Shown here piece by piece: positions 43,479-53,348 of a stretch of DNA of 64,000 bases (the first letter of the stretch is position 1; the number at the start of each line of letters is the position of its first letter). Source of the stretch: Bacillota bacterium (GTDB lineage: Bacteria; Bacillota; Clostridia; Acetivibrionales; DTU013); the NCBI GenBank assembly GCA_023433505.1, contig JAEZCO010000073.1, positions 83,636-147,635 on the forward strand, in the 5' to 3' direction. Both the position numbers and the translations under genes were made by a program. The notes under the pieces were generated by a model. It had not been told where the DNA came from. It was given only the letters and a program-made list of their open reading frames with translations, and did no database searches.

Positions 43479-44396
43479 TTATTGCATTAACAATGCCATA
43501 ATTGCTTTCTGAACATGCAGCCGGTTTTCGGCTTCAACAAATACGGAGGAATTGGGGCCGTCAATGATTTCCTCCGTAACTTCAAGTCCCCTGTAAGCGG
43601 GGAGACAGTGGAGGAACATGGCGTCGCCGGCGGCATGGGAAAACAGCTTCTTATTTACCTGATAAGGCATGAAGGTCTTCACCCGGACTTCCTTCTCAGC
43701 TTCCTGTCCCATACTGACCCAGGTATCGGTATAGATGACATCGGCTCCGGTGACGGCCTCAATGGGGTCCTCGGTCAGGACCAGCTTGCAGCCGGTCTTT
43801 CTTGCATCAGCCTTTGCCTCTTCAATGATTTGCTTGTCACAGCCATAACCTTTCGGCGTGGCTACGGAAATGTCCATCCCTATCTTAGCGCATCCATGTA
43901 AAAGTGAGTTTGCCACATTGTTTCCGTCGCCGACATAAGCCATTTTCAAGCCTTTTAACCGTCCTTTTTCTTCGAGGACCGTAAATAGGTCTGCAAGGAT
44001 TTGGCAGGGATGCATCAGATCGGTAAGTCCGTTTATAACAGGAATGGTGCCGTAGCGCGCCAGGTCTTCTACATCACTGTGCTTGAAGGTCCTGATCATG
44101 ATACCGTTTATATATCTTGACAATACCTGCGCCGTATCATAGATGGTCTCTCCGCGGCCCAGCTGTATATCGCTGGAGCTTAAGAACATGGGGTAGCCGC
44201 CCAGTTGGTACATTCCGACTTCAAAGGAGACCCTGGTCCGGGTGGAGGACTTGGAAAATATCATTCCAAGAGTCTTGCCCTGCAATATGTGATGCGGTAT
44301 GCCTTCCTTCAGGTCTTTTTTCAGCTTTGCGGAAACTGAAAAGATGTTTTCCATATCTTCTGCCGTAATGTCAAACAAGCTTATAAGGTGTTTCAT
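43479..44396 (-). CDS. argF: Ornithine carbamoyltransferase
   Basis: 305 residues. Makes citrulline from ornithine and carbamoyl phosphate. Carbamoyl-phosphate loop FSKSSTRTRVSFE, ornithine motif LPAYRGLEVTEE (usually HCLPAxRG), and DLMHPCQILADL are all present. Ribosome site GGAGG upstream. It lies 29 bp downstream of carB, which supplies its substrate. Confidence 0.97.
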   Translation of the reverse strand: MKHLISLFDITAEDMENIFSVSAKLKKDLKEGIPHHILQGKTLGMIFSKSSTRTRVSFEVGMYQLGGYPMFLSSSDIQLGRGETIYDTAQVLSRYINGIMIRTFKHSDVEDLARYGTIPVINGLTDLMHPCQILADLFTVLEEKGRLKGLKMAYVGDGNNVANSLLHGCAKIGMDISVATPKGYGCDKQIIEEAKADARKTGCKLVLTEDPIEAVTGADVIYTDTWVSMGQEAEKEVRVKTFMPYQVNKKLFSHAAGDAMFLHCLPAYRGLEVTEEIIDGPNSSVFVEAENRLHVQKAIMALLMQ

Positions 44397-44425
44397 GGTA
44401 AAACCTCCAAAATACTAAATTTCGT

Positions 44426-47400
44426 CTAAATGTTCTGAACCGAGTATTCATTCAGTGCATAAATGTCGGTTTCTTTTTGGTTGATCATATATTCCAGCAC
44501 CTGCAGCACTGCCCTGGTAGTATCCAGAGAGGTGATGCAGGAAGTATTGTATTCCATTGCCGTCCTTCGGATATGAAACCCGAGGCGGGTCGGTATTTTG
44601 CCCTTTGTGGGGGTATTGATGACGAGCGTGACCTTGTTATCCTTGATACAGTCCAATAGGTCGTCATCAGCTACCAGCTCTGCTTCTATCCCGGAATTAG
44701 CAAGGTATCTATGGGTATCTTCGGACGCATGGAGTTTGAAGCCCAAACTCAGCAGCTTTGCTGCAATCTCTACGCATTCCTCTTTATTCCTGTCTGCTAC
44801 CGATAATAGGACGTGACCGCCCATGGGTATGGAAAGACCGGAGGCGACCAATGCCTTGTACAGAGCACTTTCATACTGTCGGTCCACTCCCATGACCTCG
44901 CCCGTGGACTTCATCTCCGGGCCCAGGAAGGTATCGACGGTGGTAAGCTTGGAAAAAGAGAATACGGGAGCTTTTACAGCGATGAATCCGGATTCCTTTG
45001 CAAGGCCGTGCTTGTATCCAAGCTCGCTCAGCGTCTGGCCCATAATTAATCTTGTAGCGACATTGACCATAGGGATTCCCGTTATTTTGCTCATAACCGG
45101 TATTGTGCGGCTTGCGCGGGGATTGACCTCGATGACATAGACCTTGTTTTCGCTGTCCAGCACAAACTGTATATTGAACAGGCCAACAACCTTCATAGCT
45201 TTTGCCAGCTTTATGGTGTAATCCACCACAGTGTTCTTGACTTCATCACTGAGTGTCTGCGGAGGATAAACGGCGATACTGTCGCCGGAGTGGACACCCG
45301 CTCTTTCTATATGCTCCATTATTCCAGGAATCAGCACTTCATTGCCATCGCATATACCGTCTACTTCAACTTCCTTGCCCAAGATATATTTATCGATCAG
45401 GACCGGATGAAGAGCTGATATATCAACAGCCAGGTTCATGTATTCTTCCAATGCCGCATCGTTATATACGATTTCCATGGCTCTTCCGCCTAAAACATAG
45501 GAGGGCCTGACCAGCACAGGATAGCCGATTTTTGCGGCGATAGCCTTTGCCTGCTCGACCGAAAATGCGGTACTTCCGGCCGGTATGGGAATACCCAGCC
45601 CTTGCAGCAGCTTAAGGAATTTGTCTCTGTCCTCGGCCACATCGATGCTTTTCACACTGGAGCCCAGTATACGCACACCTTCTTTGTATAGTGGTCCCGC
45701 CAGGTTGATGGATGTCTGGCCGCCGAACTGGACAATGATGCCTATGGGCTTTTCCTTTTTGATGATGTCCAGGACGCATTCCTTTGTCAGCGGTTCGAAA
45801 TAAAGCTTGTCGGAGGTATCGAAATCCGTGCTTACGGTTTCAGGGTTATTGTTGATGATGATGGACTCATAACCCAGCTCCCTGAGGGTACGTACCGAGT
45901 GCACGCTGCAATAGTCGAATTCTATGCCCTGGCCGATTCGTATGGGACCTGAGCCGATGACAAGCACCTTTTTATTTGCAGAAACGATAACATCATCTTT
46001 TTCTTCATAAGTTGAATAGTAATAGGGGGTAACTGCCTCGAATTCCCCTGCACAGGTGTCAACAATCTTGTATACCGGGTTGACGGGGTATTTTTTTCTC
46101 AATTCCAGAACGGTATCCAGCGGTACGTTGACGAGGTTTGCAATATAGGAATCGCCAAAGCCGATCTTTTTGGCCCGCATATACAGGTCGTAATCCAGCC
46201 AGGCAATCCCGGCATTTTTTACTTCTTCGGCCAGCTCCACAATTTTTGCCAGCTTGTTGATGAAAAAGCTGTCTATTTTCGTGATATCGACGATTTCTTT
46301 AACGGTAACACTCTTTTGCAAGGCCTTGCAGATGGCAAATATCCTTTCATCCCTGGGTTTGCCGATGAATTCCTTCAATTCGGCACAGGTTTTGTTGTCA
46401 AAAAGCTTGAGGCCCAACTGGTAAGTGAGCTTTATGTCCAGAGAGTCTATGGCCTTCAGCAGGGATTCTTCAAAAGTGCGGCCTATGGCCATCACTTCGC
46501 CGGTGGCCTTCATCTGTGTTCCCAGGGTCCTGTCGGCGGTTGTGAACTTATCGAAAGGCCATCTCGGAACCTTGGTCACCACATAGTCCAATGAGGGCTC
46601 AAAACAGGCAAAGGTGTTCTGTGTAACCGAGTTTCTGATTTCGTCCAGGTTCAAGCCGATAGCTATCTTGGCGGCAACCCTGGCGATGGGGTATCCGGTG
46701 GCTTTGGAAGCCAGAGCACTGGAACGGCTCACTCTTGGGTTTACCTCAATGACCACATATTCATAGCTGTCGGGATTCAATGCAAACTGGATATTGCAGC
46801 CGCCTTTGATTTCCAGAGAGCGGATGATCTTTATGGATGCCGAACGCAGCATCTGGTATTCCTTGTCCGACAGGGTCTGGCTTGGGGCTACGACGATGCT
46901 GTCGCCGGTATGAACGCCCACCGGATCAAAATTCTCCATGTTGCATATGATGATGCAATTGTCGGCGCCGTCGCGCATAACCTCATATTCGACTTCCTTC
47001 CAGCCCGCAACGCTCTGTTCCAGCAGGACCTGGCTGATCATGCTGAGCTTGAGGCCTTTTCCGCAAATATACTTGAATTCCTCCATAGTGGTGGCGATAC
47101 CGCCGCCGGAGCCTCCAAGGGTGTATGCGGGGCGGATGATAATGGGAAAGCCCACTTCTTTTGCAAAGTCTTCCGCGTCCTTCAGATTGTTGACAATGGT
47201 ACTGTAAGGAACCTTTTCATTGATTTCCTGCATGGTATTTTTGAACAGTTCCCGGTCCTCCGCTTTTTTGATGGATTTCAGCGAAGTCCCCAACAGTTCA
47301 ATTCCCATTTCATCCAGAATTCCGTCGGATGCCAGCTGTACCGCCATATTCAGACCGGTCTGGCCACCCAGTGAAGCCAGCAGTCCGTCCGGCTTTTCCT

Positions 47401-47638
47401 GGCGTATGATTTTCTTTACAAAATCCAGCGTGATGGGCTCTATGAAGATTTTGTCGGCGGTTTCGCCATCCGTCATGATGGTTGCGGGATTGCTGTTCAC
47501 CAGCACCACCTCAATGCCTTCCTCCTTCAGGGATCTGCAGGCCTGTGTGCCGGAATAATCGAATTCTGCCGCCTGACCGATGACGATGGGGCCGGACCCT
47601 ATGACAAGTACTTTTTTTATATCGTTCCTTTTTGGCAT
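44426..47638 (-). CDS. carB: Carbamoyl-phosphate synthase large subunit
   Basis: 1070 residues from ATG 47638 behind TTGGAGGAAAA; the open frame runs 17 codons further. Two homologous ATP-grasp halves (first GSGPIVIGQAAEFDYSGTQAC, second GSGPIRIGQGIEFDYCSVHS) and a C-terminal methylglyoxal-synthase-like allosteric domain from about residue 930. Together with CarA makes carbamoyl phosphate from glutamine, bicarbonate and ATP for arginine and pyrimidines. The gap to carA (47639-47750) holds a GGACACG...CGTGTCC inverted repeat followed by TTTT. Confidence 0.98.
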   Translation of the reverse strand: MPKRNDIKKVLVIGSGPIVIGQAAEFDYSGTQACRSLKEEGIEVVLVNSNPATIMTDGETADKIFIEPITLDFVKKIIRQEKPDGLLASLGGQTGLNMAVQLASDGILDEMGIELLGTSLKSIKKAEDRELFKNTMQEINEKVPYSTIVNNLKDAEDFAKEVGFPIIIRPAYTLGGSGGGIATTMEEFKYICGKGLKLSMISQVLLEQSVAGWKEVEYEVMRDGADNCIIICNMENFDPVGVHTGDSIVVAPSQTLSDKEYQMLRSASIKIIRSLEIKGGCNIQFALNPDSYEYVVIEVNPRVSRSSALASKATGYPIARVAAKIAIGLNLDEIRNSVTQNTFACFEPSLDYVVTKVPRWPFDKFTTADRTLGTQMKATGEVMAIGRTFEESLLKAIDSLDIKLTYQLGLKLFDNKTCAELKEFIGKPRDERIFAICKALQKSVTVKEIVDITKIDSFFINKLAKIVELAEEVKNAGIAWLDYDLYMRAKKIGFGDSYIANLVNVPLDTVLELRKKYPVNPVYKIVDTCAGEFEAVTPYYYSTYEEKDDVIVSANKKVLVIGSGPIRIGQGIEFDYCSVHSVRTLRELGYESIIINNNPETVSTDFDTSDKLYFEPLTKECVLDIIKKEKPIGIIVQFGGQTSINLAGPLYKEGVRILGSSVKSIDVAEDRDKFLKLLQGLGIPIPAGSTAFSVEQAKAIAAKIGYPVLVRPSYVLGGRAMEIVYNDAALEEYMNLAVDISALHPVLIDKYILGKEVEVDGICDGNEVLIPGIMEHIERAGVHSGDSIAVYPPQTLSDEVKNTVVDYTIKLAKAMKVVGLFNIQFVLDSENKVYVIEVNPRASRTIPVMSKITGIPMVNVATRLIMGQTLSELGYKHGLAKESGFIAVKAPVFSFSKLTTVDTFLGPEMKSTGEVMGVDRQYESALYKALVASGLSIPMGGHVLLSVADRNKEECVEIAAKLLSLGFKLHASEDTHRYLANSGIEAELVADDDLLDCIKDNKVTLVINTPTKGKIPTRLGFHIRRTAMEYNTSCITSLDTTRAVLQVLEYMINQKETDIYALNEYSVQNI

Positions 47639-47750
47639 GGTTTTCCTCCAACAATGTTCGGGGACACGCCTCTCTCCAGCAGGGGACATTCCTTTTGTGC
47701 CGACGGATATTCCCTCCGGACGTGTCCTTTTAAAATAATCTTACAGCTAA

Positions 47751-48806
47751 CTACATCATGCGGATGAATTCATCAAAAATATAGGCAGAATCCTCGGGCC
47801 CGGGAGCAGCTTCCGGGTGGTACTGGATGCTCAAAATCGGCAACTTCTTGTGTCTGAAGCCTTCTACCGTATTATCGTTGACATTCATATGGGTAATAGC
47901 CGCATCGGGGCAAAATTCCTTGTCCAGGGCATAATTGTGGTTCTGGGAGGTTATATAGCACCTTCCGGTTATATAGTCCTTTACGGGGTGGTTGCCGCCG
48001 TGATGCCCGAACTTCAGCTTGTATATCGTACCGCCAAGCGCCAGCCCCAGCAGTTGATGACCCAGGCAGATCCCGAGAATGGGCTTTTTCCCAAGGAGCT
48101 TTTGAACCGTTGCCACCACCTCCGGCAGGTCCCTGGGGTCGCCAGGGCCGTTGGAAAGCAGGATGCCGTCGGGGTTCAGCGCCATGATCTCTTCATAGGA
48201 AGAAGAGGCCGGGAGGACATGGATATCACAGTTCCTTTTTTCCAGGGACCGCAGAATATTGTATTTGACGCCGTAATCCATCAAAACCACCCGCTGTCCG
48301 CTGCCATTCCTGTGGATCGGAGCTTTGGCGGTGACTTCCATTACCAGATTTCTCTGGATGCTTTTAATGTTTTTAAGCTTTTCCAGAAGAATATCGACAT
48401 TTCCGCACTCTGTCGAAATGATTCCGAACATACTGCCGAAGCGCCGGATGTGCTGAGTCAGGGCCCTTGTATCAATACCCTTAATCCCCACGATGTTATT
48501 TTTTTTGAAATAATCCTCGGGTGCAATGGTATTTCTCCAGTTATTCGGAGCGTCGCACAATTCCTTGACAATAAAGCCTTGTACATGGGTTTTATAGGAT
48601 TCGTCATCCTGTTGATTAAAGCCGTAATTACCGATCAAAGGGTAAGTCATGGTCACAATCTGTCCGTTATAGGAGGGGTCGGTGGATATTTCCTGATACC
48701 CCGTCATTGATGTATTAAATACAACTTCGCCGGCGGTTTCGCCTCTTTGACCAAAGGCTTCTCCGGGGAAATATGTTCCGTCTTCCAAAACCAATACCGA
48801 TTTCAT
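47751..48806 (-). CDS. carA: Carbamoyl-phosphate synthase small subunit
   Basis: 351 residues. Glutamine amidotransferase subunit: N-terminal half of the CarA type, then a class I GATase with nucleophile cysteine in PILGICLGHQLLG and His/Glu in SIQYHPEAAPGPED. Its ATG overlaps the argD stop in ATGA, indicating coupling. Location inside an arginine operon suggests arginine-responsive rather than pyrimidine control. Confidence 0.98.
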   Translation of the reverse strand: MKSVLVLEDGTYFPGEAFGQRGETAGEVVFNTSMTGYQEISTDPSYNGQIVTMTYPLIGNYGFNQQDDESYKTHVQGFIVKELCDAPNNWRNTIAPEDYFKKNNIVGIKGIDTRALTQHIRRFGSMFGIISTECGNVDILLEKLKNIKSIQRNLVMEVTAKAPIHRNGSGQRVVLMDYGVKYNILRSLEKRNCDIHVLPASSSYEEIMALNPDGILLSNGPGDPRDLPEVVATVQKLLGKKPILGICLGHQLLGLALGGTIYKLKFGHHGGNHPVKDYITGRCYITSQNHNYALDKEFCPDAAITHMNVNDNTVEGFRHKKLPILSIQYHPEAAPGPEDSAYIFDEFIRMM

Positions 48807-50005
48807 TCATTATTTCCTTTCGCGATTTTTTCAAGTGCATCCATAAACAAATCAATGTCGGACTTGCTTATAACGAGGGGTGGAAGAATCCTTACGACAT
48901 CGCTGCCGACGCTTCCTGTCAGGAAGCCCTTTGTAAAAAGCCGGTTTTTAATTTCCACAGCCTTTTCTTCAGCCAACTGGATGCCAATCATCAGGCCCAT
49001 ACCTCTTATTTCCTTTATAAGACTGTATTTTCCGGCCAGCACCTCTAGCTTGCTGCGGAAATAATCGCCCATGTTTGCCGCGTTATCCAGAAGCCCTTCC
49101 TTTTTTATGGTTTCCAGAACCGCCAGACCAGCCGCGCAGGCCAGTGGATTTCCTCCAAAGGTGGAGCCGTGGTCTCCCGGTCCGAAGGCTTGGGCCACCT
49201 GCGCTTTTGCGCATAATGCTCCTATAGGGACGCCGCCGGCAAGGCCTTTGGCCAGGGTGAATATATCGGGCTCAACGCCGTAATTCTCATATCCCAGCAG
49301 CTTTCCCGTCCTTCCGATCCCTGTCTGAATTTCGTCAAATATCAGCAGGAGACCGAGTTCGTCGCAAAGCTTTCTTACGCTCTTTATATAGTCCAAATCC
49401 GCAGGATTTACTCCGCTTTCTCCCTGAATGGGCTCCATCATGATTGCGCAGGTAGCAGGACTGATTTCACTTTTCAAAGCTTCCAGATCATTGAGCTGTA
49501 CATGCTTGAAACCCGGTGTTATAGGCATGTAGGGCTTTTGATATTTCTCCTGTCCCGTGGCTGCAACGGTAGTCAGTGTCCTGCCATGGAAGGAGTTTTT
49601 TAAGGTAATGATTTCGTATTTCTCCGGAGCGCCGCTTTTTTTGAAATAGATTCTTGCAAGTTTGATGGCGCCTTCATTGGCCTCGGCGCCGCTGTTTGCA
49701 AAGAAGACCTTGTCTGCGCAGGAGTTTTCCGCCAGCATTTTTGCCAGTTTAGCCTGGGGTTCGATATAATAAAGGCTGGAGCAGTGGATGAGCTTTTCCG
49801 CCTGTTCCGATATTGCTTTTACAAGGACGGGGTGTCCGTGGCCAAGGGCGCTTACTGCAATTCCTGCCAGGAAGTCATAATACTTGTTTCCTGCCGTATC
49901 CCACAGGTTTATTCCTTTACCGTACTGGAAACAGACCGGAGTCCTGTTTCCGAAGGTATTCATGTAATACTTTTTATCCATTTCAATAATTTCATTTATA
50001 TTCAT
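48803..50005 (-). CDS. argD: Acetylornithine aminotransferase
   Basis: 400 residues from ATG 50005 with GAGGT upstream; the longer frame to 50143 runs through the promoter and is rejected. PLP aminotransferase class III: NSGAEANEGAIKLAR, FDEIQTGIGRTGKLL and the Schiff-base lysine in FTLAKGLAGGVPIGAL. First gene of argD-carA-carB-argF-GNAT, under an ARG-box promoter. Confidence 0.97.
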   Translation of the reverse strand: MNINEIIEMDKKYYMNTFGNRTPVCFQYGKGINLWDTAGNKYYDFLAGIAVSALGHGHPVLVKAISEQAEKLIHCSSLYYIEPQAKLAKMLAENSCADKVFFANSGAEANEGAIKLARIYFKKSGAPEKYEIITLKNSFHGRTLTTVAATGQEKYQKPYMPITPGFKHVQLNDLEALKSEISPATCAIMMEPIQGESGVNPADLDYIKSVRKLCDELGLLLIFDEIQTGIGRTGKLLGYENYGVEPDIFTLAKGLAGGVPIGALCAKAQVAQAFGPGDHGSTFGGNPLACAAGLAVLETIKKEGLLDNAANMGDYFRSKLEVLAGKYSLIKEIRGMGLMIGIQLAEEKAVEIKNRLFTKGFLTGSVGSDVVRILPPLVISKSDIDLFMDALEKIAKGNNE

Positions 50006-50039
50006 CGTAAAAACCTCGTAATACAATATAATATTAATA

Positions 50040-50068
50040 ATTATACATAGAAATGCATAAAAATGCAA
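50040..50068 (-). promoter_or_regulatory. ARG-box promoter of argD-carAB-argF
   Basis: Minus strand TTGCAT (50068-50063), 17-bp spacer, TATAAT (50045-50040). Two overlapping ARG-box-like palindromes cover it: TGCATAAAAATGCA (50054-50067) and TACATAGAAATGCA (50044-50057). An ArgR repressor bound there would block polymerase. Layout identical to the argC promoter. Confidence 0.8.
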
Positions 50069-50145
50069 TACCTCTGCATGAAAATTGAAAACGGACTCCG
50101 CTGTGAAACTTGCTGAATTTTTATACTGGCGGTATGTTAGCACGC

Positions 50146-50189
50146 ATGCCAGTGCGAGCTAACGCAATGAAGCGCGGTAATCTCCAAAA
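50146..50189. repeat. Half copy of the dispersed CATTGCGAG-type palindrome
   Basis: Contains CCAGTGCGAGCTAACGCAAT followed by GAAGCGCGGTAATCTCC, a worn form of the family seen at 22759-22849. Only one arm is present. Confidence 0.5.
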
Positions 50190-50258
50190 ACAAGGTAGTT
50201 GCTTAAAAGACTGAAATTGCCGTGAACAGGCTCTTAGCAATGTAAAGGACTATGAAGA

Positions 50259-50286
50259 TGCGACAAGAGAACCGTCCCCTGTCGCA
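50259..50286. repeat. Short hairpin next to the PilZ gene
   Basis: TGCGACA (50259-50265) pairs with TGTCGCA (50280-50286) around AGAACCGTCCCC. It stands directly after the PilZ stop and may serve as transcript end. Elements with the GAGAACCGTCCCC loop recur in many Clostridia. Confidence 0.5.
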
Positions 50287-50288
50287 CA

Positions 50289-50945
50289 TTATTGCTTGTT
50301 TAAGTTAATGAGATATTGCTGATACAATGCGGCACTTTCGGCGTCAAGCCGGGAAAAGTATTTGGAAAGAAGACTACAGCTTTGCTCGCTGATTTCTGTG
50401 AATTGCATGCTGTAATCAATAACGGCGTTTTTGATGCTCCGCCGGATGACTTTGCCTTTTATTTGAAAGACCTGATTAACGGAGAGGTATGCCGTAACTT
50501 CCACCTCTTCGCTGTAGTCGAACCTGTGAGTGCACATGAAGGCCATTCCGCCGTAGGAAATGTCGGTAATTACTGAAAAGTAGTACACATTGTCCCATTC
50601 GGGCTTGAGGTTTGCCGGCAGATAGGTGTCGTATCTGGGAGAAAGCCTGGTATTGATGATTTCCTCCGCATCAGCTATTTGAACAATCACATAACCGGGA
50701 TATCCGGCGTATATCTCGTGAACAATACCGCTAAACAGATAAACAAAGAATTCATTAAAGAATTTTATAGCGATATAGGTGCCGGAAGTGACTGTGTTTT
50801 CCAGATACCGGTCTATCAGCGGTAAATACACCAAATTGCCCTTGCTCTTACAGACAATGTTTCTGTACCAAGCGGGGCCAGAACCGATTTTTGTGCTGAC
50901 AGAGGAACCTTCCTTGAGAATGGCCGACACTGCTTCAACGTTCAT
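50289..50945 (-). CDS. PilZ domain protein (YcgR/MotI-like), probable c-di-GMP receptor
   Basis: 218 residues. N-terminal 95 residues form a YcgR-N-like beta domain; the PilZ domain follows with RLSPR (RxxxR) at about 118-122 and DISYGGM (DxSxGG) at about 148-154, both needed for c-di-GMP. YcgR/MotI proteins slow flagella or alter surface behaviour. It stands alone between argB and argD in the same direction; there is no motility gene in the window. Confidence 0.85.
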   Translation of the reverse strand: MNVEAVSAILKEGSSVSTKIGSGPAWYRNIVCKSKGNLVYLPLIDRYLENTVTSGTYIAIKFFNEFFVYLFSGIVHEIYAGYPGYVIVQIADAEEIINTRLSPRYDTYLPANLKPEWDNVYYFSVITDISYGGMAFMCTHRFDYSEEVEVTAYLSVNQVFQIKGKVIRRSIKNAVIDYSMQFTEISEQSCSLLSKYFSRLDAESAALYQQYLINLNKQ

Positions 50946-51053
50946 ACCTGTACCTCCCGGTTTTTAGGTAGGGCTTCATTGGAAATCGTTATATATATCG
51001 GCCATAGTCTGTAAATCTTTAGAAAAATCGAAAAGGCATGCATGTAGCCGGTT

Positions 51054-51956
51054 TTATAGCTGCTCCTTACTGTAATACAATACTTTTTCCTTCATGATCA
51101 TGGTACCAATGCCCTTGTTGGTGAATATCTCCAGCAGGATGCAGTGAGAGATCCTGCCATCAATGATATGGGTCCTGCCGACGCCTTTGTCCAGTGCCTC
51201 CAGACATCCCAGCACCTTGGGAATCATGCCGCCGCTGATTATTTTTCTCTCGATAAGGTCGTGAACTTCGCTGGAAGTAAGAGCATGCAAGATATCCGGG
51301 CTGTCTTTGGACATTTTTACCCCCTCGACATCCGTCAGCAGCATAAGCTTTTCCGCCCCCAGCGCTGCTGCGATTTCTCCGGCCACCGTATCGGCATTGA
51401 TGTTATAGCTTTGACCGTCTTTCCCGACGCCTATGGGAGCCACTACAGGGATGTATTCATCTTTGCCCACCAGCTCCAGCAGCTTGGAATTGATCTTCAT
51501 GATTTTGCCTACATATCCGATGTCCTTTTCCTGGCCATCAATTATCGGCTTATACTGCTCGCATTCAATGAGGTTGCCGTCGATCCCGCAAAAACCGATG
51601 GCTTTGCCGCCTTTCTTGTTTAAAAGGGATACGATCTCCTTGTTGGTCTTGCCTACCAAGACCATCTGGGCTACCTCCATAACGGATGCGTCCGTTACCC
51701 GGAGCCCGTTTACGAATTCACTCTTTATGTCCAGTTTTTCCAGCGTCTTGTTGATATCAGGACCTCCGCCGTGAACCACCACGGGATTCATGCCTATGTA
51801 TTTCAGCAGAGTAATGTCTTCCATGACGGAATTCTTCAGTTCATTATTGATCATGGCATTGCCGCCGTATTTGATTACTACCGTTTTACCATTTAATTTC
51901 TGTATATAAGGCAATGCTTCTATCAATATTTCCGCTTTTTTTATTAAGGCTTCCAT
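51054..51956 (-). CDS. argB: Acetylglutamate kinase
   Basis: 300 residues. Phosphorylates N-acetylglutamate. VIKYGGNAMIN at about 27-37 binds ATP phosphate, VVHGGGPDINKTLE binds substrate, and ISGGMIPKV near residue 243 with the following lysine contacts the transferred phosphate. Lies 15 bp after argC in the argCB pair. Confidence 0.97.
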   Translation of the reverse strand: MEALIKKAEILIEALPYIQKLNGKTVVIKYGGNAMINNELKNSVMEDITLLKYIGMNPVVVHGGGPDINKTLEKLDIKSEFVNGLRVTDASVMEVAQMVLVGKTNKEIVSLLNKKGGKAIGFCGIDGNLIECEQYKPIIDGQEKDIGYVGKIMKINSKLLELVGKDEYIPVVAPIGVGKDGQSYNINADTVAGEIAAALGAEKLMLLTDVEGVKMSKDSPDILHALTSSEVHDLIERKIISGGMIPKVLGCLEALDKGVGRTHIIDGRISHCILLEIFTNKGIGTMIMKEKVLYYSKEQL

Positions 51957-51970
51957 GTGAATTTACTCCT

Positions 51971-52924
51971 TTATTTTTGTAGTCCGGCGGCTTCGTCAAA
52001 CCCCAGCATTATATTCATACATTGGACTGCTGCACCCGATGCGCCTTTGCCAAGGTTGTCGAACCTGGACACAAGCAGAACCTGGTCATCGTGACCGAAA
52101 ACGTGCAGTTCGATACGGTTTGTACCGTTGCAGGCGGTTGCGCTCAGGTAGCCGTTTCCCGGGTAATTGTCCGGGTCAAAAGCCGGTACGCTGATAAAGT
52201 ACTGCCCTTTATAATATTCGGTTAAGAGGGCATGGATCTCCCGTGCCGGATATTTTTTGGGCAAAAGCCGTAAGGTCAGTGGAATTGCTACCGACATGCC
52301 TTGATAGTAATCTCCGATAATGGGACTGAACAGAGGCGTGAAAGTAAGTCCGCTCACCTTTTTCATTTCGGGAAGGTGCTTGTGCTGCAAGCTTAGGGCG
52401 TAAATTCTGGGACTCTTTAATTCGGCGTCGTTCCTGCCTCCGGCTTCATATTGTTCGATCATCTTTTTTCCGGCGCCGCTGTAACCTGAAATGGAATGGC
52501 AGGTCACAGGATAATCCGCTGGAACGATTCCTTCCTTTATAAGAGGATACATAATCAGATTGAAACCGGATGCATGGCAGCCGGGAACGGATACGCGCTT
52601 TGATGTTTTTATGGCTTCGCGGTGGGAGGGGCTCAATTCCGGAAACCCATAGGCCCATTGGCTATCTGTCCTGTGAGCCGTACTGGCGTCGATTATCCGG
52701 GTGTTTTCATTGGTCACAAGAGAAACCGATTCCTTTGCGGCGGCATCCGGCAGGCACAGGAAGGCTATATCGGCTTCATTCAGCAATCGGCTTCTTTCTG
52801 CGGGATCCTTCCGCTTTTCGGCTTCGATTTGGAGTATTCTTATATCATCACGGTTTTCCAGGCGTTCATGTATTTTTAAACCCGTCGTACCTTCCTGGCC
52901 GTCGACAAATACTTTATAGTGCAT
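51971..52924 (-). CDS. argC: N-acetyl-gamma-glutamyl-phosphate reductase, short type
   Basis: 317 residues, the short ArgC type. EGTTGLKIHERL replaces the usual NADP loop; the catalytic cysteine is in VSVPGCHASGFNL, and a histidine in LSLQHKHLPEM follows. The protein reads AMHYKVFVDGQ at the start. It leads argCB under an ARG-box promoter. Confidence 0.95.
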   Translation of the reverse strand: MHYKVFVDGQEGTTGLKIHERLENRDDIRILQIEAEKRKDPAERSRLLNEADIAFLCLPDAAAKESVSLVTNENTRIIDASTAHRTDSQWAYGFPELSPSHREAIKTSKRVSVPGCHASGFNLIMYPLIKEGIVPADYPVTCHSISGYSGAGKKMIEQYEAGGRNDAELKSPRIYALSLQHKHLPEMKKVSGLTFTPLFSPIIGDYYQGMSVAIPLTLRLLPKKYPAREIHALLTEYYKGQYFISVPAFDPDNYPGNGYLSATACNGTNRIELHVFGHDDQVLLVSRFDNLGKGASGAAVQCMNIMLGFDEAAGLQK

Positions 52925-52980
52925 GTTTCACAACTCCCTTGCGTGGTAATCGGCTTTAATACCGCAAACAACATTTCATA

Positions 52981-53009
52981 ATTATACATTAAAATGTATA
53001 AAAATGCAA
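52981..53009 (-). promoter_or_regulatory. ARG-box promoter of argCB
   Basis: Minus strand TTGCAT (53009-53004), 17-bp spacer, TATAAT (52986-52981). Overlapping boxes TACATTAAAATGTA (52985-52998) and TGTATAAAAATGCA (52995-53008) cover it. The rest of the 424-bp gap to the MsmX gene has a similar TGTATAAAAGTGTA at 53259-53272 and a TATAAT near 53119 on the plus strand, without a clear -35. Confidence 0.8.
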
Positions 53010-53348
53010 CTGTTTTTCACCGTTACGATACTTGCACTAAGCCTGTAGCTTATGTAAAACAGCATGAATTTGCGCAATCGGTAGAATATACCTGCATACA
53101 CTTTTACATACTACGATGTATAATGGAAAAGCAGTATTATGTTGTCCAGGGTTATCCCATGCCTCTCGCTCTAGGGTTCAGCCGGGTGTTGGAGATAGCA
53201 ACCACGCAAACTTATTATTTTACATTATGCAAAGTTACTAAATCCGTTTTTTTAAATTTGTATAAAAGTGTACTAGTTCACGAAAAGGTAACGTGATATA
53301 GTAATTAATGTAGAATAAGCCGTATATAAATATATGGGAGGGGAAAAA

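Noticed and set aside
47817..48710. 297-codon open frame on the plus strand
   Set aside because: Shadow of carA, which has complete amidotransferase motifs.
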